Origin: Gloeocapsopsis crepidinum LEGE 06123
Lineage (GTDB): Bacteria > Cyanobacteriota > Cyanobacteriia > Cyanobacteriales > Chroococcidiopsidaceae
Assembly (NCBI RefSeq): GCF_015207655.1
Contig: NZ_JADEWN010000015.1
Span: 19,768-83,767 of the forward strand
Direction: 5' to 3'
DNA: 64,000 nt
Shown here one piece after another: positions 20,012-30,413 of this stretch. The position numbers and the translations under genes were made by a program. Position 1 is the first letter of the stretch, and each line of letters begins with the position of its first letter. Under the pieces are notes generated by a model. It searched no databases. It saw only the letters and a program-made list of their open reading frames with translations, and was not told the origin of the DNA.

Positions 20012-20222
20012 TCTGTGGTAAAGGTTATAAGTTAACCCTTCCTACTATTATTCACCGCAAAACTAAACTACATCAGCACTAACAGCTATTAGTTGCTCTA
20101 CAGTAGTCTAATCCAATTAAATAATTAAGAGATTTGGAGAAAGCATCTTGCCTGTCCACAACAAGATAACAGCTTTAGATAGTCCGCAGAAATTGCTACT
20201 CTCTTGTAAGTTAACGCTCCAC

Positions 20223-21044
<822 letters not shown>

Positions 21045-21050
21045 CTATAG

Positions 21051-21083
21051 GGGAGGAGTGAGGAGTGAGGGATGAGGGGTGAG
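21051..21083. repeat. Short tandem repeat of GAGTGAG type
   Basis: Imperfect tandem heptamers (GGAGTGA, GGAGTGA, GGGATGA, GGGGTGA) between divergent fabG and trxA, followed by A-rich strings with ACTCAAAAC units to about 21150. The same unit occurs at 39189-39210 and, inverted, at 22498-22519. This resembles the short tandemly repeated heptamers known in cyanobacterial spacers. Confidence 0.7.
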
Positions 21084-21240
21084 TTTTGAATCCTCAAGAG
21101 TTTTGAATTACACTTTCTTAAACTCAACACTCAAAACTGAGAACTCATAACTCCCTGATCTCTGATCTCTAGAAATAGGTGCGATCGCTGTCGGAAAAAA
21201 TTAGGATGGAGATGCAATTCTAAAAAATAACCACTGTTCT

Positions 21241-21558
21241 ATGGCAACTAAGCAACAGTTCAAAAACTTTGAAGAATTATTAGCTCAATCGAATGTTCCG
21301 GTACTAGTTGATTTTTATGCAGACTGGTGTGGTCCTTGTCAGATGATGGCAGCAATTTTAGAGCGAGTCAATGCTCAGTTCCAGCAACAACTGCGCGTTG
21401 TTAAAATTGATACAGAAAAATATCCTGAAATCGCTAGTCAGCATCAAGTTCAAGCATTACCAACATTAGTACTTTTTAAACACGGTCAACCTGTAGAACG
21501 TATTGAGGGGGTTATGCCAGCAGATGCTTTGATCCAAAAGCTACAGACGTTGCTGTAA
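21241..21558 (+). CDS. trxA: Thioredoxin
   Basis: 105 residues, a single thioredoxin domain with the redox pair Cys30-Gly-Pro-Cys33 in DFYADWCGPCQMM, the cis-proline region VQALPTLVLFKHGQPVERIEG and no signal peptide, so it is a cytoplasmic disulfide reductase. It receives electrons from ferredoxin- or NADPH-thioredoxin reductase. It is divergent from fabG, and its stop is only 12 nt from that of convergent prmA. Several thioredoxin types exist in cyanobacteria and the exact class (m, x or y) was not settled. Confidence 0.93.
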   Translation: MATKQQFKNFEELLAQSNVPVLVDFYADWCGPCQMMAAILERVNAQFQQQLRVVKIDTEKYPEIASQHQVQALPTLVLFKHGQPVERIEGVMPADALIQKLQTLL

Positions 21559-21570
21559 TTTATTGATCGT

Positions 21571-22449
21571 TTAAGCGCGGCGAATATTTAGACAGCACCA
21601 GTCTTGTTTTTGCAATTGGCTAGTAATACACCAGCCATGCTGATTTAAAGTCTCATTAACTGCCTGGGCTTGGCTGACAAGAATTCCGCTCAAGATGCCC
21701 CAAGTTGATGCATGGGCGATCGCATTCCACTGGGGAATTAACTTGATAATGACTTCTGCCAAGATGTTACAGACAATGCCGTCTACTGGTGCTGGTACTA
21801 AGGATACAAGCCGCTCGACACTACCTTGCTCAACAATTAAGCACTCTGGTTTGATTGAATTGAGTTCGCCATTGTTCACAGTAGATTGCACTGCCAGAGG
21901 ATCGACATCAACTGCATAAACTTTACTTGCGCCTAAAAGTAATGCAGCAATTGATAAAATACCAGAGCCACAGCCAATATCTGCAATAACGGCTTCACTG
22001 TTAATATGAGCTTCTAGTGCTTCAAGACACAATTGCGTTGTCTGATGGTTGCCCGTGCCAAAAGCGACACCAGGATCGAGACGGAGAATTAGTCGCCGAG
22101 TATCGGGTGTGGGTAGCCATGCAGGGTTAATTAAAAAGCGATCGCCAATTTCCTGCGGATGCCAATATTGCTTCCAACTATTTGCCCAGTCTTCTTCATC
22201 GAGCGATCGCTGGTGTAACTCTGGTGCAGCTACACCCATTGATGCAGCATTTTCACTGAGTTGCTGTTGTAAAGCTGCTAAATCAGCTGTTTGCACTTCT
22301 TGCAACGGCAAGTATGCTCGAATCAGGCGAAGATCTCCTTTTTTCTCACTTGCCATTCCCCGAAACCCAAATTGATCTAATTGCCAAAAAACAGTTTCTT
22401 CTAGCACAGAATCGCAAACAATCTGTAATTCACACCAAGTATTTGTCAT
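21571..22449 (-). CDS. prmA: Ribosomal protein L11 methyltransferase
   Basis: Trimethylates lysines of ribosomal protein L11 using S-adenosylmethionine. 292 residues: an N-terminal L11-recognition domain, the linker [20 protein letters not shown], then the methyltransferase core with [19 protein letters not shown] motif [31 protein letters not shown] and the post-I/IV motif [12 protein letters not shown]. All family motifs are intact. It follows serA by about 125 nt on the same strand, with a palindromic repeat in the spacer. Confidence 0.95.
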   Translation of the reverse strand: MTNTWCELQIVCDSVLEETVFWQLDQFGFRGMASEKKGDLRLIRAYLPLQEVQTADLAALQQQLSENAASMGVAAPELHQRSLDEEDWANSWKQYWHPQEIGDRFLINPAWLPTPDTRRLILRLDPGVAFGTGNHQTTQLCLEALEAHINSEAVIADIGCGSGILSIAALLLGASKVYAVDVDPLAVQSTVNNGELNSIKPECLIVEQGSVERLVSLVPAPVDGIVCNILAEVIIKLIPQWNAIAHASTWGILSGILVSQAQAVNETLNQHGWCITSQLQKQDWCCLNIRRA

Positions 22450-22497
22450 AACTCAATCCAGTAAGCGTGAGGCAAAGTTCTAGAGAATCATTTTTCT

Positions 22498-22519
22498 TCC
22501 CTCGCCCCTCACCCCTCAA
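22498..22519. repeat. Inverted copy of the GAGTGAG-type short repeat
   Basis: CCCTCGCCCCTCACCCCTCA; reverse complement of the unit at 21051-21083. Adjacent to palindromic repeat copy B. Confidence 0.55.
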
Positions 22520-22520
22520 C

Positions 22521-22561
22521 GCCAGTTTGCTCAACGGAGGACACCTCCGCACGCAACTGGC
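22521..22561. repeat. Palindromic repeat, copy B
   Basis: Outer arms GCCAGTTTGC and GCAACTGGC with an inner hairpin GGAGG-ACA-CCTCC, between serA and prmA. On the reverse strand it reads like copy A (TGCGGAGG ... TCCGTTGAG). Confidence 0.65.
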
Positions 22562-22573
22562 TCCTCCTCGCCC

Positions 22574-24154
22574 CTACAAAGTCACTGTGTAAGCATCTCG
22601 AATGCCAGACACTTTGGTAATCTCATCTAAAATGCCATCAGGTAGAGGATCGTCAAGACTCAAAACCATCACAGCATCGCCACGCACAATTTTGCGTCCT
22701 ACCTGCATACTGGCAATATTGACATTAAAACTACCCAGTAGCGAGCCGATTTTACCAATAATTCCTGGCATATCGCGGTGCAGCGTAAACAGCATATTTT
22801 GACTGGGAGGAACATTGACAGGAAATTCATCAATGTCTGTAATGCGAATTTCACTGTCACCAAGCAAAGCACCTGTCACAGAATGCTCGCCTAAAGAACC
22901 TTTGGCTTCTAAGTGCAACGAACCTGCATAATCTCTAACTGCTGCATCCCGCGTTTCAATTACCCGAATTCCGCGTTCTTTTGCTTCAATGGAAGCATTA
23001 ACATAATTTACTCGTTCTCGTAACGCCTGCGAAAGTAGACCTTTGAGTGCTGCGACTACAATAGGCTGGCTTTTGTTTGTTGCAAGTTCTCCTTGCAATT
23101 TGACAACGAGTTGTTCTACTCTTCCTCCAGCTAACTGCCCTACCAAGTTACCCAAAGTTTCTGCAAGTTGCATATATGGGCGTAGTTCTTCTAAAACATC
23201 AGGACCAAGCCCAGGAATATTCACTGCTGATCGCGCAGGTAATCCAAGCAAGACATCGCGAATTTGTTCGGCGACATCAATTGCGACGTTCACTTGTGCT
23301 TCAGTGGTAGATGCTCCTAAGTGGGGAGTGAGAATCACTTGTTTTTCTAGTGACTTTAAAGGTGAATCTCCCAACGGTTCTGTTTCATAAACATCAAGGG
23401 CTGCACCTGCAATTTTTCCTTCTTTGAGTGCGTTATACAATGCCATTTCATCAATGATTCCCCCACGCGAACAGTTAATAATGCGGGCATTGGGTTTCAT
23501 TTTGGCGATCGCATCTGCGTTGATTAAGTGAGTTGTTTCTGATGTTTTGGGTATGTGCAAAGTAATGTAATCAGATTCCTGCAGCAATACATCCATTTCA
23601 ACCAAGCGACAGCCTAACTGATCGGCTCTTTCTGTAGAAATAAAAGGATCGTACGCTAACAGTTTCATGCCCATTGCCTTAGCTGCAGTGGCAACGTGCG
23701 AGCCAATTTTACCCAAACCAACAATACCAAGAGTCTTTTTGTAAACTTCTGCACCAATAAAACTTTTGCGATCCCAATTACCACTTTTGACTGAAGCATT
23801 CGCATCGGGAATATACCGCGATAAAGCTAGCATCATCGCTAACGCGTGTTCTGCGGCTGCAATCGTGTTTCCTTCAGGAGAGTTGACGACAACAATTCCC
23901 TTGCGGGTGGCAGCGTTAACGTCTACATTATCTACTCCGACACCTGCTCTACCAATAATTTTTAACTGCGTTCCCGCTTCAATAATTTCTTGGGTGACGC
24001 GGCTGCCAGAGCGGATCATCAATGCGTCATATTCTGGTATAATTTGCGCCAGTTCTTCTGACGATAGTCCAGTTTTTATATCAACGGTAGCAACTTGAGA
24101 CAGGATATCAATTCCTGCCTGGTCGATTGGATCGGAGACGAGAACTTTAGCCAT
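22574..24154 (-). CDS. serA: D-3-phosphoglycerate dehydrogenase
   Basis: First enzyme of serine synthesis: oxidises 3-phosphoglycerate with NAD+. 526 residues in the long, type I layout: substrate domain, NAD domain with GIVGLGKIGSHVATAAK, the catalytic His/Glu segment LTPHLGASTTEAQ, an allosteric-substrate-binding domain, and a C-terminal ACT domain (from NMLFTLHRDMPGIIGKIGSLLG to the end) that normally binds serine for feedback inhibition. ATG 24154 is chosen because family members start MAKVLVSDPID; four extra residues upstream are not conserved. Confidence 0.97.
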   Translation of the reverse strand: MAKVLVSDPIDQAGIDILSQVATVDIKTGLSSEELAQIIPEYDALMIRSGSRVTQEIIEAGTQLKIIGRAGVGVDNVDVNAATRKGIVVVNSPEGNTIAAAEHALAMMLALSRYIPDANASVKSGNWDRKSFIGAEVYKKTLGIVGLGKIGSHVATAAKAMGMKLLAYDPFISTERADQLGCRLVEMDVLLQESDYITLHIPKTSETTHLINADAIAKMKPNARIINCSRGGIIDEMALYNALKEGKIAGAALDVYETEPLGDSPLKSLEKQVILTPHLGASTTEAQVNVAIDVAEQIRDVLLGLPARSAVNIPGLGPDVLEELRPYMQLAETLGNLVGQLAGGRVEQLVVKLQGELATNKSQPIVVAALKGLLSQALRERVNYVNASIEAKERGIRVIETRDAAVRDYAGSLHLEAKGSLGEHSVTGALLGDSEIRITDIDEFPVNVPPSQNMLFTLHRDMPGIIGKIGSLLGSFNVNIASMQVGRKIVRGDAVMVLSLDDPLPDGILDEITKVSGIRDAYTVTL

Positions 24155-24532
24155 AATTAGCAACAATTAGCAAGCAAGACTAGGTGAGGAAAACGCTCTT
24201 GAGCTATTGCGATCGGTGACGCAATTGTGGGCGTGTAAGTTGGGCAAATTATGCCACAGCGCAGTTGCTTCTGCCGTAGGTTATTTTAACTGTAAAGGCG
24301 TCCACCCTAGAACATTTCACAAAATAATTTCTGCATTTGGGCTATACCCTTATTAATATACCGATAAAACACTATAGTTTTGAGCAAATCATAATTACGA
24401 CAGAACCAGCAGCGTGCTTGCCACTGGTACATTAAAAATTGAGATTGTTTGCATATTACTTGCTGTATGTAAGTCAGCATGAGCGCAAAATATCTACTCA
24501 AGCATAACTGTCAGTTAATACAACGTGTTAAA
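24155..24532. other. Intergenic region between divergent serA and stress-protein gene
   Basis: 378 nt with both promoters. Nothing else recognised; an open frame of 64 codons at 24307-24501 on the minus strand has no coding character. Confidence 0.35.
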
Positions 24533-25048
24533 ATGAACTACCTGATTGCTGTATTACCAGATCGCATCCAAGCCGAAGCTGCTTACTTGGCACTCGAAAA
24601 AGAAGGAATTCCAACGGATAAAGTTAGTATTTTGGGTAAAGGTTATAAAAGTGCAGATGAATTTGGGTTAATCGATCCTAAAGAACAGGCTAAAAAGCAG
24701 TCGAAGATAATGATGTTATGGCTTGTACCGTTTGGCTTTATTGCAGGAATTGCATTTAATTTGCTTACGGGTTTAAATACTTTCCCTTGGGCGGGCGAGA
24801 TTGGCAATCAGTTAATTGGCGGTTTGTTAGGAGCTGCTGCTGGTTTTATGGGAAGCTTTTTTGTAGGTGGTGCAGCGGGAATAGCTTTTGGTAGTGGTGA
24901 CGCTTTGCCTTATCGCAATCGTCTGGATGCGGGTAAGTATCTGGTTGTTGTTCGCGGTTCAGAAAGTTTAACTCGTCAAGCAACTCGCGTTCTCCGCCAG
25001 TTTGAACCAGAAAATTTGCAAGGATATGTTGATCCGGCTGGAGCGTGA
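24533..25048 (+). CDS. Glycine-zipper membrane protein, general-stress-protein-17M-like
   Basis: 171 residues. The N-terminal ~40 residues (MNYLIAVLPDRIQAEAAYLALEKEGIPTDKVSILGKG) follow the pattern of the general stress protein 17M-like domain: a strand, a helix pairing two elements, and the phrase D-K-V-S-I-L. Two hydrophobic, glycine-rich stretches follow (WLVPFGFIAGIAFNLLTG and GGLLGAAAGFMGSFFVGGAA), then a second ferredoxin-like half ending in VLRQFEPENLQGYVDP. Function unknown. A paralogue-like protein lies at 31062-31787. ATG 24533 fits the domain start better than the in-frame ATG 18 codons earlier. Confidence 0.65.
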   Translation: MNYLIAVLPDRIQAEAAYLALEKEGIPTDKVSILGKGYKSADEFGLIDPKEQAKKQSKIMMLWLVPFGFIAGIAFNLLTGLNTFPWAGEIGNQLIGGLLGAAAGFMGSFFVGGAAGIAFGSGDALPYRNRLDAGKYLVVVRGSESLTRQATRVLRQFEPENLQGYVDPAGA

Positions 25049-25118
25049 TAGGACAAGTCTATGTGAATATTATTTGCGAACCTTACTAAACGCAGAGAAA
25101 GTAGAGGTGCAAGGGATA

Positions 25119-25160
25119 GCCAATGCGGTGCGGAGGTTTCCGCGCGTGAGAGCAACTGGC
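25119..25160. repeat. Degenerate palindromic repeat, copy C
   Basis: Contains GTGCGGAGGTTTCC as in copy A and ends GCAACTGGC as in copy B; arms are partly decayed. Located upstream of the photosystem II S4 gene. Confidence 0.55.
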
Positions 25161-25228
25161 GCGGGCAGAGGAGAATAGGGAATTATCAATTTAGTATTGG
25201 CACAACACATCACATTAGTATATTCAAA

Positions 25229-26008
25229 ATGCTACCGAGAGAAGAACTTTTAAAGAGCGTTGAAAACCGCGATAGTATTGCACGGGTAATAGATCAAGCA
25301 CAACAGGCAATCAAAACCTGGGAAGTTGTATTAACTGATTTTCTGTCACCTCCAGAATTAGCTGAAACGCAACAAGTTTTTAGCCGTTTAACTGAAGTTC
25401 AAACGATCGCATGGGGTGGCTATTCGCAAGCCGAAAGGCAAAGAGTCGCGATCGCCCGCGCTGAAATTCCGCTAGATTTGTCACGCGTTGTTGTCGCTGC
25501 GCTAGAGATTTCGGGGAATTTTCTATTTGATACGGCAACTCATCGTGATTTTTTAGGTGCAATGCTTGGTACTGGGATTGTTCGTGATAAAACCGGTGAC
25601 ATTATCGTTTTGGGCGAACGTGGTGCGCAGGCTATAGTTGCGCCGGAACTTGTAGAGTTTTTGGAGATGAATCTTCAGCAGGTTCGTTCGGTTCCTGTGA
25701 AAACACAACGCATTGAATTAAGTGAACTGAAAATTCGCGAACCAAAGAAGAAAGAACTAACAACGGTTGAAGCTTCCATGCGGTTAGATGCGATCGCATC
25801 AGCTGGATTTGGCACATCGCGTAGCAAAATGGCTGATATGATTGACTCTGGGGATGTACGCGTTAACTGGAAAGAAGTTACTCAAGCAAGCACCCAAGTT
25901 AAACCTGGAGACTTAATAGCAATTCGCGGTAAAGGGCGTTTAGAAGTAGGAGAAGTTGCTGTCACTAAAAAAGAACGCTACCGCGTACAGCTAACACGGT
26001 ATGTATAG
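25229..26008 (+). CDS. Photosystem II S4 domain protein (YlmH-like)
   Basis: 259 residues. An N-terminal domain of ~170 residues resembles YlmH, and residues ~180-245 form an S4 RNA-binding domain (RLDAIASAGFGTSRSKMADMIDSGDVRVNWK, then a PGDLIAIRGKGRLEVG turn). The family is annotated in cyanobacteria and plants as photosystem II S4-domain protein because of its conservation in oxygenic phototrophs; it likely binds rRNA or another structured RNA. Partners and target not visible. Monocistronic, with a repeat copy in its upstream spacer. Confidence 0.88.
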   Translation: MLPREELLKSVENRDSIARVIDQAQQAIKTWEVVLTDFLSPPELAETQQVFSRLTEVQTIAWGGYSQAERQRVAIARAEIPLDLSRVVVAALEISGNFLFDTATHRDFLGAMLGTGIVRDKTGDIIVLGERGAQAIVAPELVEFLEMNLQQVRSVPVKTQRIELSELKIREPKKKELTTVEASMRLDAIASAGFGTSRSKMADMIDSGDVRVNWKEVTQASTQVKPGDLIAIRGKGRLEVGEVAVTKKERYRVQLTRYV

Positions 26009-26282
26009 CAGAGATCGGAGATCAGAGGATGCTGCACAGAATTTCGTTCAGGGTTAAAACAGTGGATCTTCTGCGCGAATACCTAAAATTGTCCTGTCAA
26101 GAGAAGCGAAACAATCTCCTGAGATTCTAGCCTAGCCTGCGGCAAAGCAACGCTACACTGCGTTTCATTCAGAATGACATCCATGTTTTTTTGATTCATG
26201 CAGGAGGTCTAATATACAACTGTAGTTTTGATAATAGGATTGGTGTTTAGCAAGCCAAAAGCTAACTGCTAATCGCTCATAA

Positions 26283-27068
26283 TTACTTTCTACTACCTAA
26301 AACTGTTTTCCAAAAAGTTGTAATGGCTTCTCTTGGTAAAAATCGCGGTACATTTGCCAAGATTTGGTTGCGCAAGTCTCCAGGAACAACAACAGGATGT
26401 TCTTTTTGTAGCGCCGCTAAAGCTTCACGAACAACGACTTCGGTCGAAGTATAATTTTTTTCTGCAATATTAACTAAAACTGATGGAAAGTCTGCATCTT
26501 GGAAAAAACTTGTATCAGTAGGTCCTGGGCAAACTGCGATAATGCGAACGCCATATTGACGATTTTCTGCCCACAAAGCCTCACTAAAACTTAGGATAAA
26601 TGACTTGGTTGCAGCATAAACACTAAAGTAAGGCATCGATTGAAACGCAGCAACAGAAGACATATTGATGATGTTTCCTGAACGACGCTGCCGCATTCCT
26701 GGCAAGAATAGATGTGTTAAATTCACTAGCGCCAGTATGTTTAACTGAATCATGTTCAACTGTCGTTCGCGATCCAGTTCGATAAAGTCACCGTATTCAC
26801 CAAAGCCTGCATTATTGATTAGTAGATCGATAGTAATGCCTTTGCGAACCAGTGTATCGAAAACAATTTGTGCTGCTTGCGGCGCGGTCAAGTCTTGGGC
26901 AATCACCTCTACTGAAATTTGATGTTGCGTTTGTAGTTGTGTTGCTAGCTGTTGGAGTTTTTCATGCGATCGCGCGACTAAAACTAGATTTGTCTTTTGA
27001 GTAGCTAGTTCTTGAGCAAAAACAGCGCCAATCCCCGCAGAGGCACCTGTAATTAAAGCAGTTGTCAT
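26283..27068 (-). CDS. Short-chain dehydrogenase/reductase
   Basis: Classical SDR of 261 residues with TGASAGIG cofactor loop, NNAGFGEYG, Ser in NMSSVAAFQ and Tyr-x3-Lys in YAATKSFILSFSEAL, plus VCPGPTDT. The sequence is close to DltE-like or YqjQ/SadH-like SDRs that act on unspecified carbonyl or hydroxyl groups, with NADP(H) likely given the Arg in LVARS. Start at ATG 27068, since the four-residue extension from a TTG is not conserved. Substrate unknown. Confidence 0.87.
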   Translation of the reverse strand: MTTALITGASAGIGAVFAQELATQKTNLVLVARSHEKLQQLATQLQTQHQISVEVIAQDLTAPQAAQIVFDTLVRKGITIDLLINNAGFGEYGDFIELDRERQLNMIQLNILALVNLTHLFLPGMRQRRSGNIINMSSVAAFQSMPYFSVYAATKSFILSFSEALWAENRQYGVRIIAVCPGPTDTSFFQDADFPSVLVNIAEKNYTSTEVVVREALAALQKEHPVVVPGDLRNQILANVPRFLPREAITTFWKTVLGSRK

Positions 27069-27279
27069 GCTTTTTACCAAATGATTGTTTAAAGAATCTT
27101 AATATTACTTAACTCTAAATTTTAGAGTTTATCAAGAAAGAGTTTTATACCAATGGAGATAGACAAACGAGTAGATTTCTAGCAAAACGCAAAAAAATGT
27201 TTCCTTGTTAACAGTTTTATTATCAAATAAATTTATAGTTTGTTTGACATTCTGTCCCTAGTGTTTGCATTAGTATCTG

Positions 27280-28803
27280 ATGAGACAATATTCGCTTTTA
27301 CGGGTGCTGCGAAAATCCCCTATATTTTCAGTAGTGCTGCTGTTGGTTGTGTCAGGAACAGCTTTAGCAGCGGAAGAGACAACGGCAGACAACGGATTTT
27401 TGGCTGGAATCGATGCTGTTTTTTCCACTTTGGTAGATGCCTTATCGCAGGTACTATTTTTTAGCGTTGCAGGTTTACCATTTATCGTCTTGTGGTTAAT
27501 TGTTGGTGCAGTTTTCTTTACACTGCGCATGAATTTTATTAACTTTCGCGGTTTTGGTCATGCCATTTCTGTGGTTCAAGGTCATTATGATAATCCATCT
27601 GAAACAGGAGAGGTGACACACTTTCAAGCTTTATCAGCAGCACTTTCTGCAACTGTTGGGTTAGGAAATATTGCTGGGGTGGCGATCGCAATTCAGCTTG
27701 GTGGTCCAGGTGCAATGTTCTGGATGACGATTGCTGGATTATTAGGGATGTCGAGTAAATTTGTTGAGTGTACGCTAGGTCAAAAATATCGCTTGGTGTC
27801 ACCTGATGGTACAGTTTCTGGTGGCCCAATGCGCTACCTATCACGCGGCTTAGGTGAACTCGGACTGCGTCCCTTCGGAAGGCTGCTTGCTGGTTTATTT
27901 GCAGTTTTGTGTATCGGTGGCTCCTTTGGCGGCGGTAATATGTTTCAGGCAAACCAGTCTTACGCAGCGATCGCCGGAGTTGTTCCTTTGTTTGAGGGAC
28001 GAAGCTGGCTGTATGGGCTAATTTTGGGGGCTATGGTTGCTTTAGTAATTATTGGTGGTATCCGTCGTATTGGTGGAGTGGCGGAGAAACTTGTTCCTGC
28101 AATGTGCTTGATTTATGTTTTAGCTGCATTGTGGATTATTTTAGTTAATTTACCGCAGGTTCCTGCTGCTTTTGGCACGATTGTGCGAGAAGCTTTTGTC
28201 CCTCAAGCGGTTACAGGGGGATTTATTGGAGTACTAGTACAAGGGTTCCGGCGAGCCTCTTTTTCTAACGAAGCTGGTGTTGGTTCAGCGGCGATTGCCC
28301 ATTCCGCAGCCCGTACAGAAGAACCTGTTCGAGAAGGAATTGTGGCTTTATTAGAGCCATTTATTGACACTGTAGTCATTTGTAATATGACGGCGCTAGT
28401 TGTTGTGATTACTGGTGTCTACACCGATCAAACAGATAGTGGCGTACAGCTAACCAGTACTGCGTTTGCTTCGGTAATTACCTGGTTCCCGATTATTCTG
28501 TCACTTGCAGTGTTTTTATTTGCCTTCTCAACGATGATTTCCTGGAGTTACTATGGTGAGCGTTGTTGGGCTTACTTGTTTGGCGATCGCTCTACGTTAA
28601 TTTACAAAGTCATCTTTGTTGTCTTTGTTTTCATCGGATCTGTCGTCAACTTAGGTGCTGTTCTCGACTTCAGCGACATGATGATCTTGGCTATGGCTTT
28701 TCCTAATATTCTCGGTTGCTATCTATTGTCTGGGAAGGTAGTAGTAGATTTAGAAAGCTATATGAAGCGTTTAAACACTGGACAAATGCCAGTTTATCGG
28801 TAA
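27280..28803 (+). CDS. Alanine or glycine:sodium symporter (AGCS family)
   Basis: 507 residues, inner membrane sodium-coupled amino acid importer. About eleven hydrophobic segments; the family signature is seen in GLGNIAGVAIAIQLGGPGAMFWMTIAGLLGMSSKFVE, with further conserved GGPMRYLSRGLGELG, FRRASFSNEAGVGSAAIAHSA and FAFSTMISWSYYGERC. The N-terminus carries a long hydrophobic stretch ending in ALAAEE that looks like a cleavable signal sequence, common in cyanobacterial members. Substrate specificity between Ala, Gly and Ser is unknown. Confidence 0.93.
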   Translation: MRQYSLLRVLRKSPIFSVVLLLVVSGTALAAEETTADNGFLAGIDAVFSTLVDALSQVLFFSVAGLPFIVLWLIVGAVFFTLRMNFINFRGFGHAISVVQGHYDNPSETGEVTHFQALSAALSATVGLGNIAGVAIAIQLGGPGAMFWMTIAGLLGMSSKFVECTLGQKYRLVSPDGTVSGGPMRYLSRGLGELGLRPFGRLLAGLFAVLCIGGSFGGGNMFQANQSYAAIAGVVPLFEGRSWLYGLILGAMVALVIIGGIRRIGGVAEKLVPAMCLIYVLAALWIILVNLPQVPAAFGTIVREAFVPQAVTGGFIGVLVQGFRRASFSNEAGVGSAAIAHSAARTEEPVREGIVALLEPFIDTVVICNMTALVVVITGVYTDQTDSGVQLTSTAFASVITWFPIILSLAVFLFAFSTMISWSYYGERCWAYLFGDRSTLIYKVIFVVFVFIGSVVNLGAVLDFSDMMILAMAFPNILGCYLLSGKVVVDLESYMKRLNTGQMPVYR

Positions 28804-28879
28804 TTTAAGACCGAGGCACAGTGCTTTTAAGTAAATGGGTGCAAGTAAACATAACATAAAGGCTAGTAATTGATAATTA

Positions 28880-28930
28880 GTCAATGGTTAATAACCAAAT
28901 CTTCTACTTCTCTAACTGTTAACCATTGAC
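28880..28930. repeat. Perfect 12-bp inverted repeat between symporter and USP genes
   Basis: GTCAATGGTTAA (28880-28891) and TTAACCATTGAC (28919-28930), 27-nt loop, with partly matching flanks ATTGATAATTA and CCTTAATCAAT. No T-run follows, so it is more likely a regulatory or repeat structure than a simple terminator. Confidence 0.6.
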
Positions 28931-28976
28931 CCTTAATCAATATAAAAAGATGTGACTGCTAATCAGGAAAAATATA

Positions 28977-29405
28977 ATGACTTGGCTACAAAAAAACCGT
29001 GTTTTAGTCCCAATTGACTTTTCTGAAGAATCGTTTGCTGCGCTTCAACCTGCACGAGAGTTTGTGCAAGAACCGTCTCAGTTGTATGTGTTGCATATTC
29101 TCTCTCATCTCCATCCTGCTGAGCCAGGAGTTGTATGGAATACGATAGATGACGAGACACGTAAAAAACATGCATTAGAAGCACTACACGAGCGCCTCAA
29201 AGACTCAGAATATCAGGGCGTTCATCTAGCTATTTTGGTTGGCGATCCTAGCTCCAAGATTATTGACTATGCTCAGGAAATCAATGCCGACTTGATAGTG
29301 ATCCCATCTCACGGACGTACTGGGCTTAGTCGTTTTTTTCTTGGTTCAGTAGCAGAAAGAGTCATTCGATTTGCTCACTGTCCAGTTGTTGTCCTACGAA
29401 AATAA
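28977..29405 (+). CDS. Universal stress protein
   Basis: 142 residues, one UspA domain: LVPIDFSEESFAAL at the N-terminus, GDPSSKIIDYAQEINADLIVIPSHG, and the ATP-binding G-x2-G-x9-G-S pattern in GRTGLSRFFLGSVAERVI. The pattern suggests an ATP-binding member. Role in a specific stress is not visible. It sits 173 nt after the symporter on the same strand, separated by an inverted repeat. Confidence 0.92.
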   Translation: MTWLQKNRVLVPIDFSEESFAALQPAREFVQEPSQLYVLHILSHLHPAEPGVVWNTIDDETRKKHALEALHERLKDSEYQGVHLAILVGDPSSKIIDYAQEINADLIVIPSHGRTGLSRFFLGSVAERVIRFAHCPVVVLRK

Positions 29406-29543
29406 GCTTATTAATTGTATATTTGAGGAGCGCATGAGTTTTGCTTGTCTTTATAGCAAATTGAAGTGAAACAACATCTATTATAGTAAAGTCTTTTTAA
29501 AGAAGATAATAGATATTATGTTTTAGAGTAGCATAACAGCTAA

Positions 29544-30413
29544 TTATTTGTGACTCAATGATTTAATTCTATCGCGTATTGAATGAGAAATAGAACGGAT
29601 ATATCCATACTGCTGGTTTAAAACCTTGAATGCGGTTAAGTCCTTTTGAAAAGAATCTTTATACTGATTCATTTTATTTTCCACATACTTTTCTGCAAAA
29701 TTATAAAGTTCTATATCTAACTCATTGTATTGTTGTATAAGTGTCATATCAGCAGCAGATATATCTTTAGATTGCTGATTTTTAGCAACATTTTTTTTAG
29801 TATAAAAAAGACTTTTCCAGCCCAGTACTTTCTGTAATAAAATTAAAGACTCATCAAATTTTTCAGTCAAACCTACCACAGCAAAATGCTCTTGAATATT
29901 TTTCTGAGCATCCTCTAAAAGAGTAATTGGAACTTCTCCAAACTTAATAGTGGTTGCTTTGACTCCAGCTAGAGCTTTAGTTTGACCATTATTAACGTTT
30001 GGGTCTATACCACTAATAACATAATCTTGTAAACTCATGTTATTAGTCTTTAATTCTTTGTAAAGAGGATGCTCTGGTTGCCGAAGAATATAATAATACT
30101 GCGATAATACTCGCTTAATTGGATCGCGGAGTAAAGTAATATATATCGATGGCTGTACCAAGTACTTATGCAATCCAAACCCAATATGTCCTCTTAATAG
30201 TTTGATATTTCTTCTACGTGTTTCTGGAAGAGCTTTAAACTGTTCTGCAGTTTTAACTTCTCTTTCACTACGTTCAAAACCATAAATAGAAAAGATAAAT
30301 TCTTTTCTGTACTGGCGATTAATTACTGTATTTAACGTACTACCTGCAGATTTAGGAATGTGTAAAAAAATTATTGAAGCGTCGTTATATTTTCCTTGGT
30401 TAAGCTTTGACAT
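29544..30413 (-). CDS. Sulfotransferase family protein (Sulfotransfer_2-like)
   Basis: 289 residues. The 5'-phosphosulfate-binding loop is visible as IIFLHIPKSAGSTLNTVI near residue 13, and the 3'-phosphate-binding region as LLRDPIKRVLSQYYYIL. It should transfer sulfate from PAPS to a carbohydrate or lipid acceptor; the acceptor is unknown, though extracellular polysaccharide is common. Codon use is AT-rich with many Lys, Asn and Ile codons compared with flanking genes, which hints at acquisition by transfer. Start chosen at 30413 with AGGTGG just upstream; the frame extends to 30464. Confidence 0.82.
   Translation of the reverse strand: MSKLNQGKYNDASIIFLHIPKSAGSTLNTVINRQYRKEFIFSIYGFERSEREVKTAEQFKALPETRRRNIKLLRGHIGFGLHKYLVQPSIYITLLRDPIKRVLSQYYYILRQPEHPLYKELKTNNMSLQDYVISGIDPNVNNGQTKALAGVKATTIKFGEVPITLLEDAQKNIQEHFAVVGLTEKFDESLILLQKVLGWKSLFYTKKNVAKNQQSKDISAADMTLIQQYNELDIELYNFAEKYVENKMNQYKDSFQKDLTAFKVLNQQYGYIRSISHSIRDRIKSLSHK

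Noticed and set aside
21051..21150. Tandem repeats as a possible CRISPR array
   Set aside because: Units are only 7-10 nt with no spacers and no cas gene; they are simple spacer repeats.
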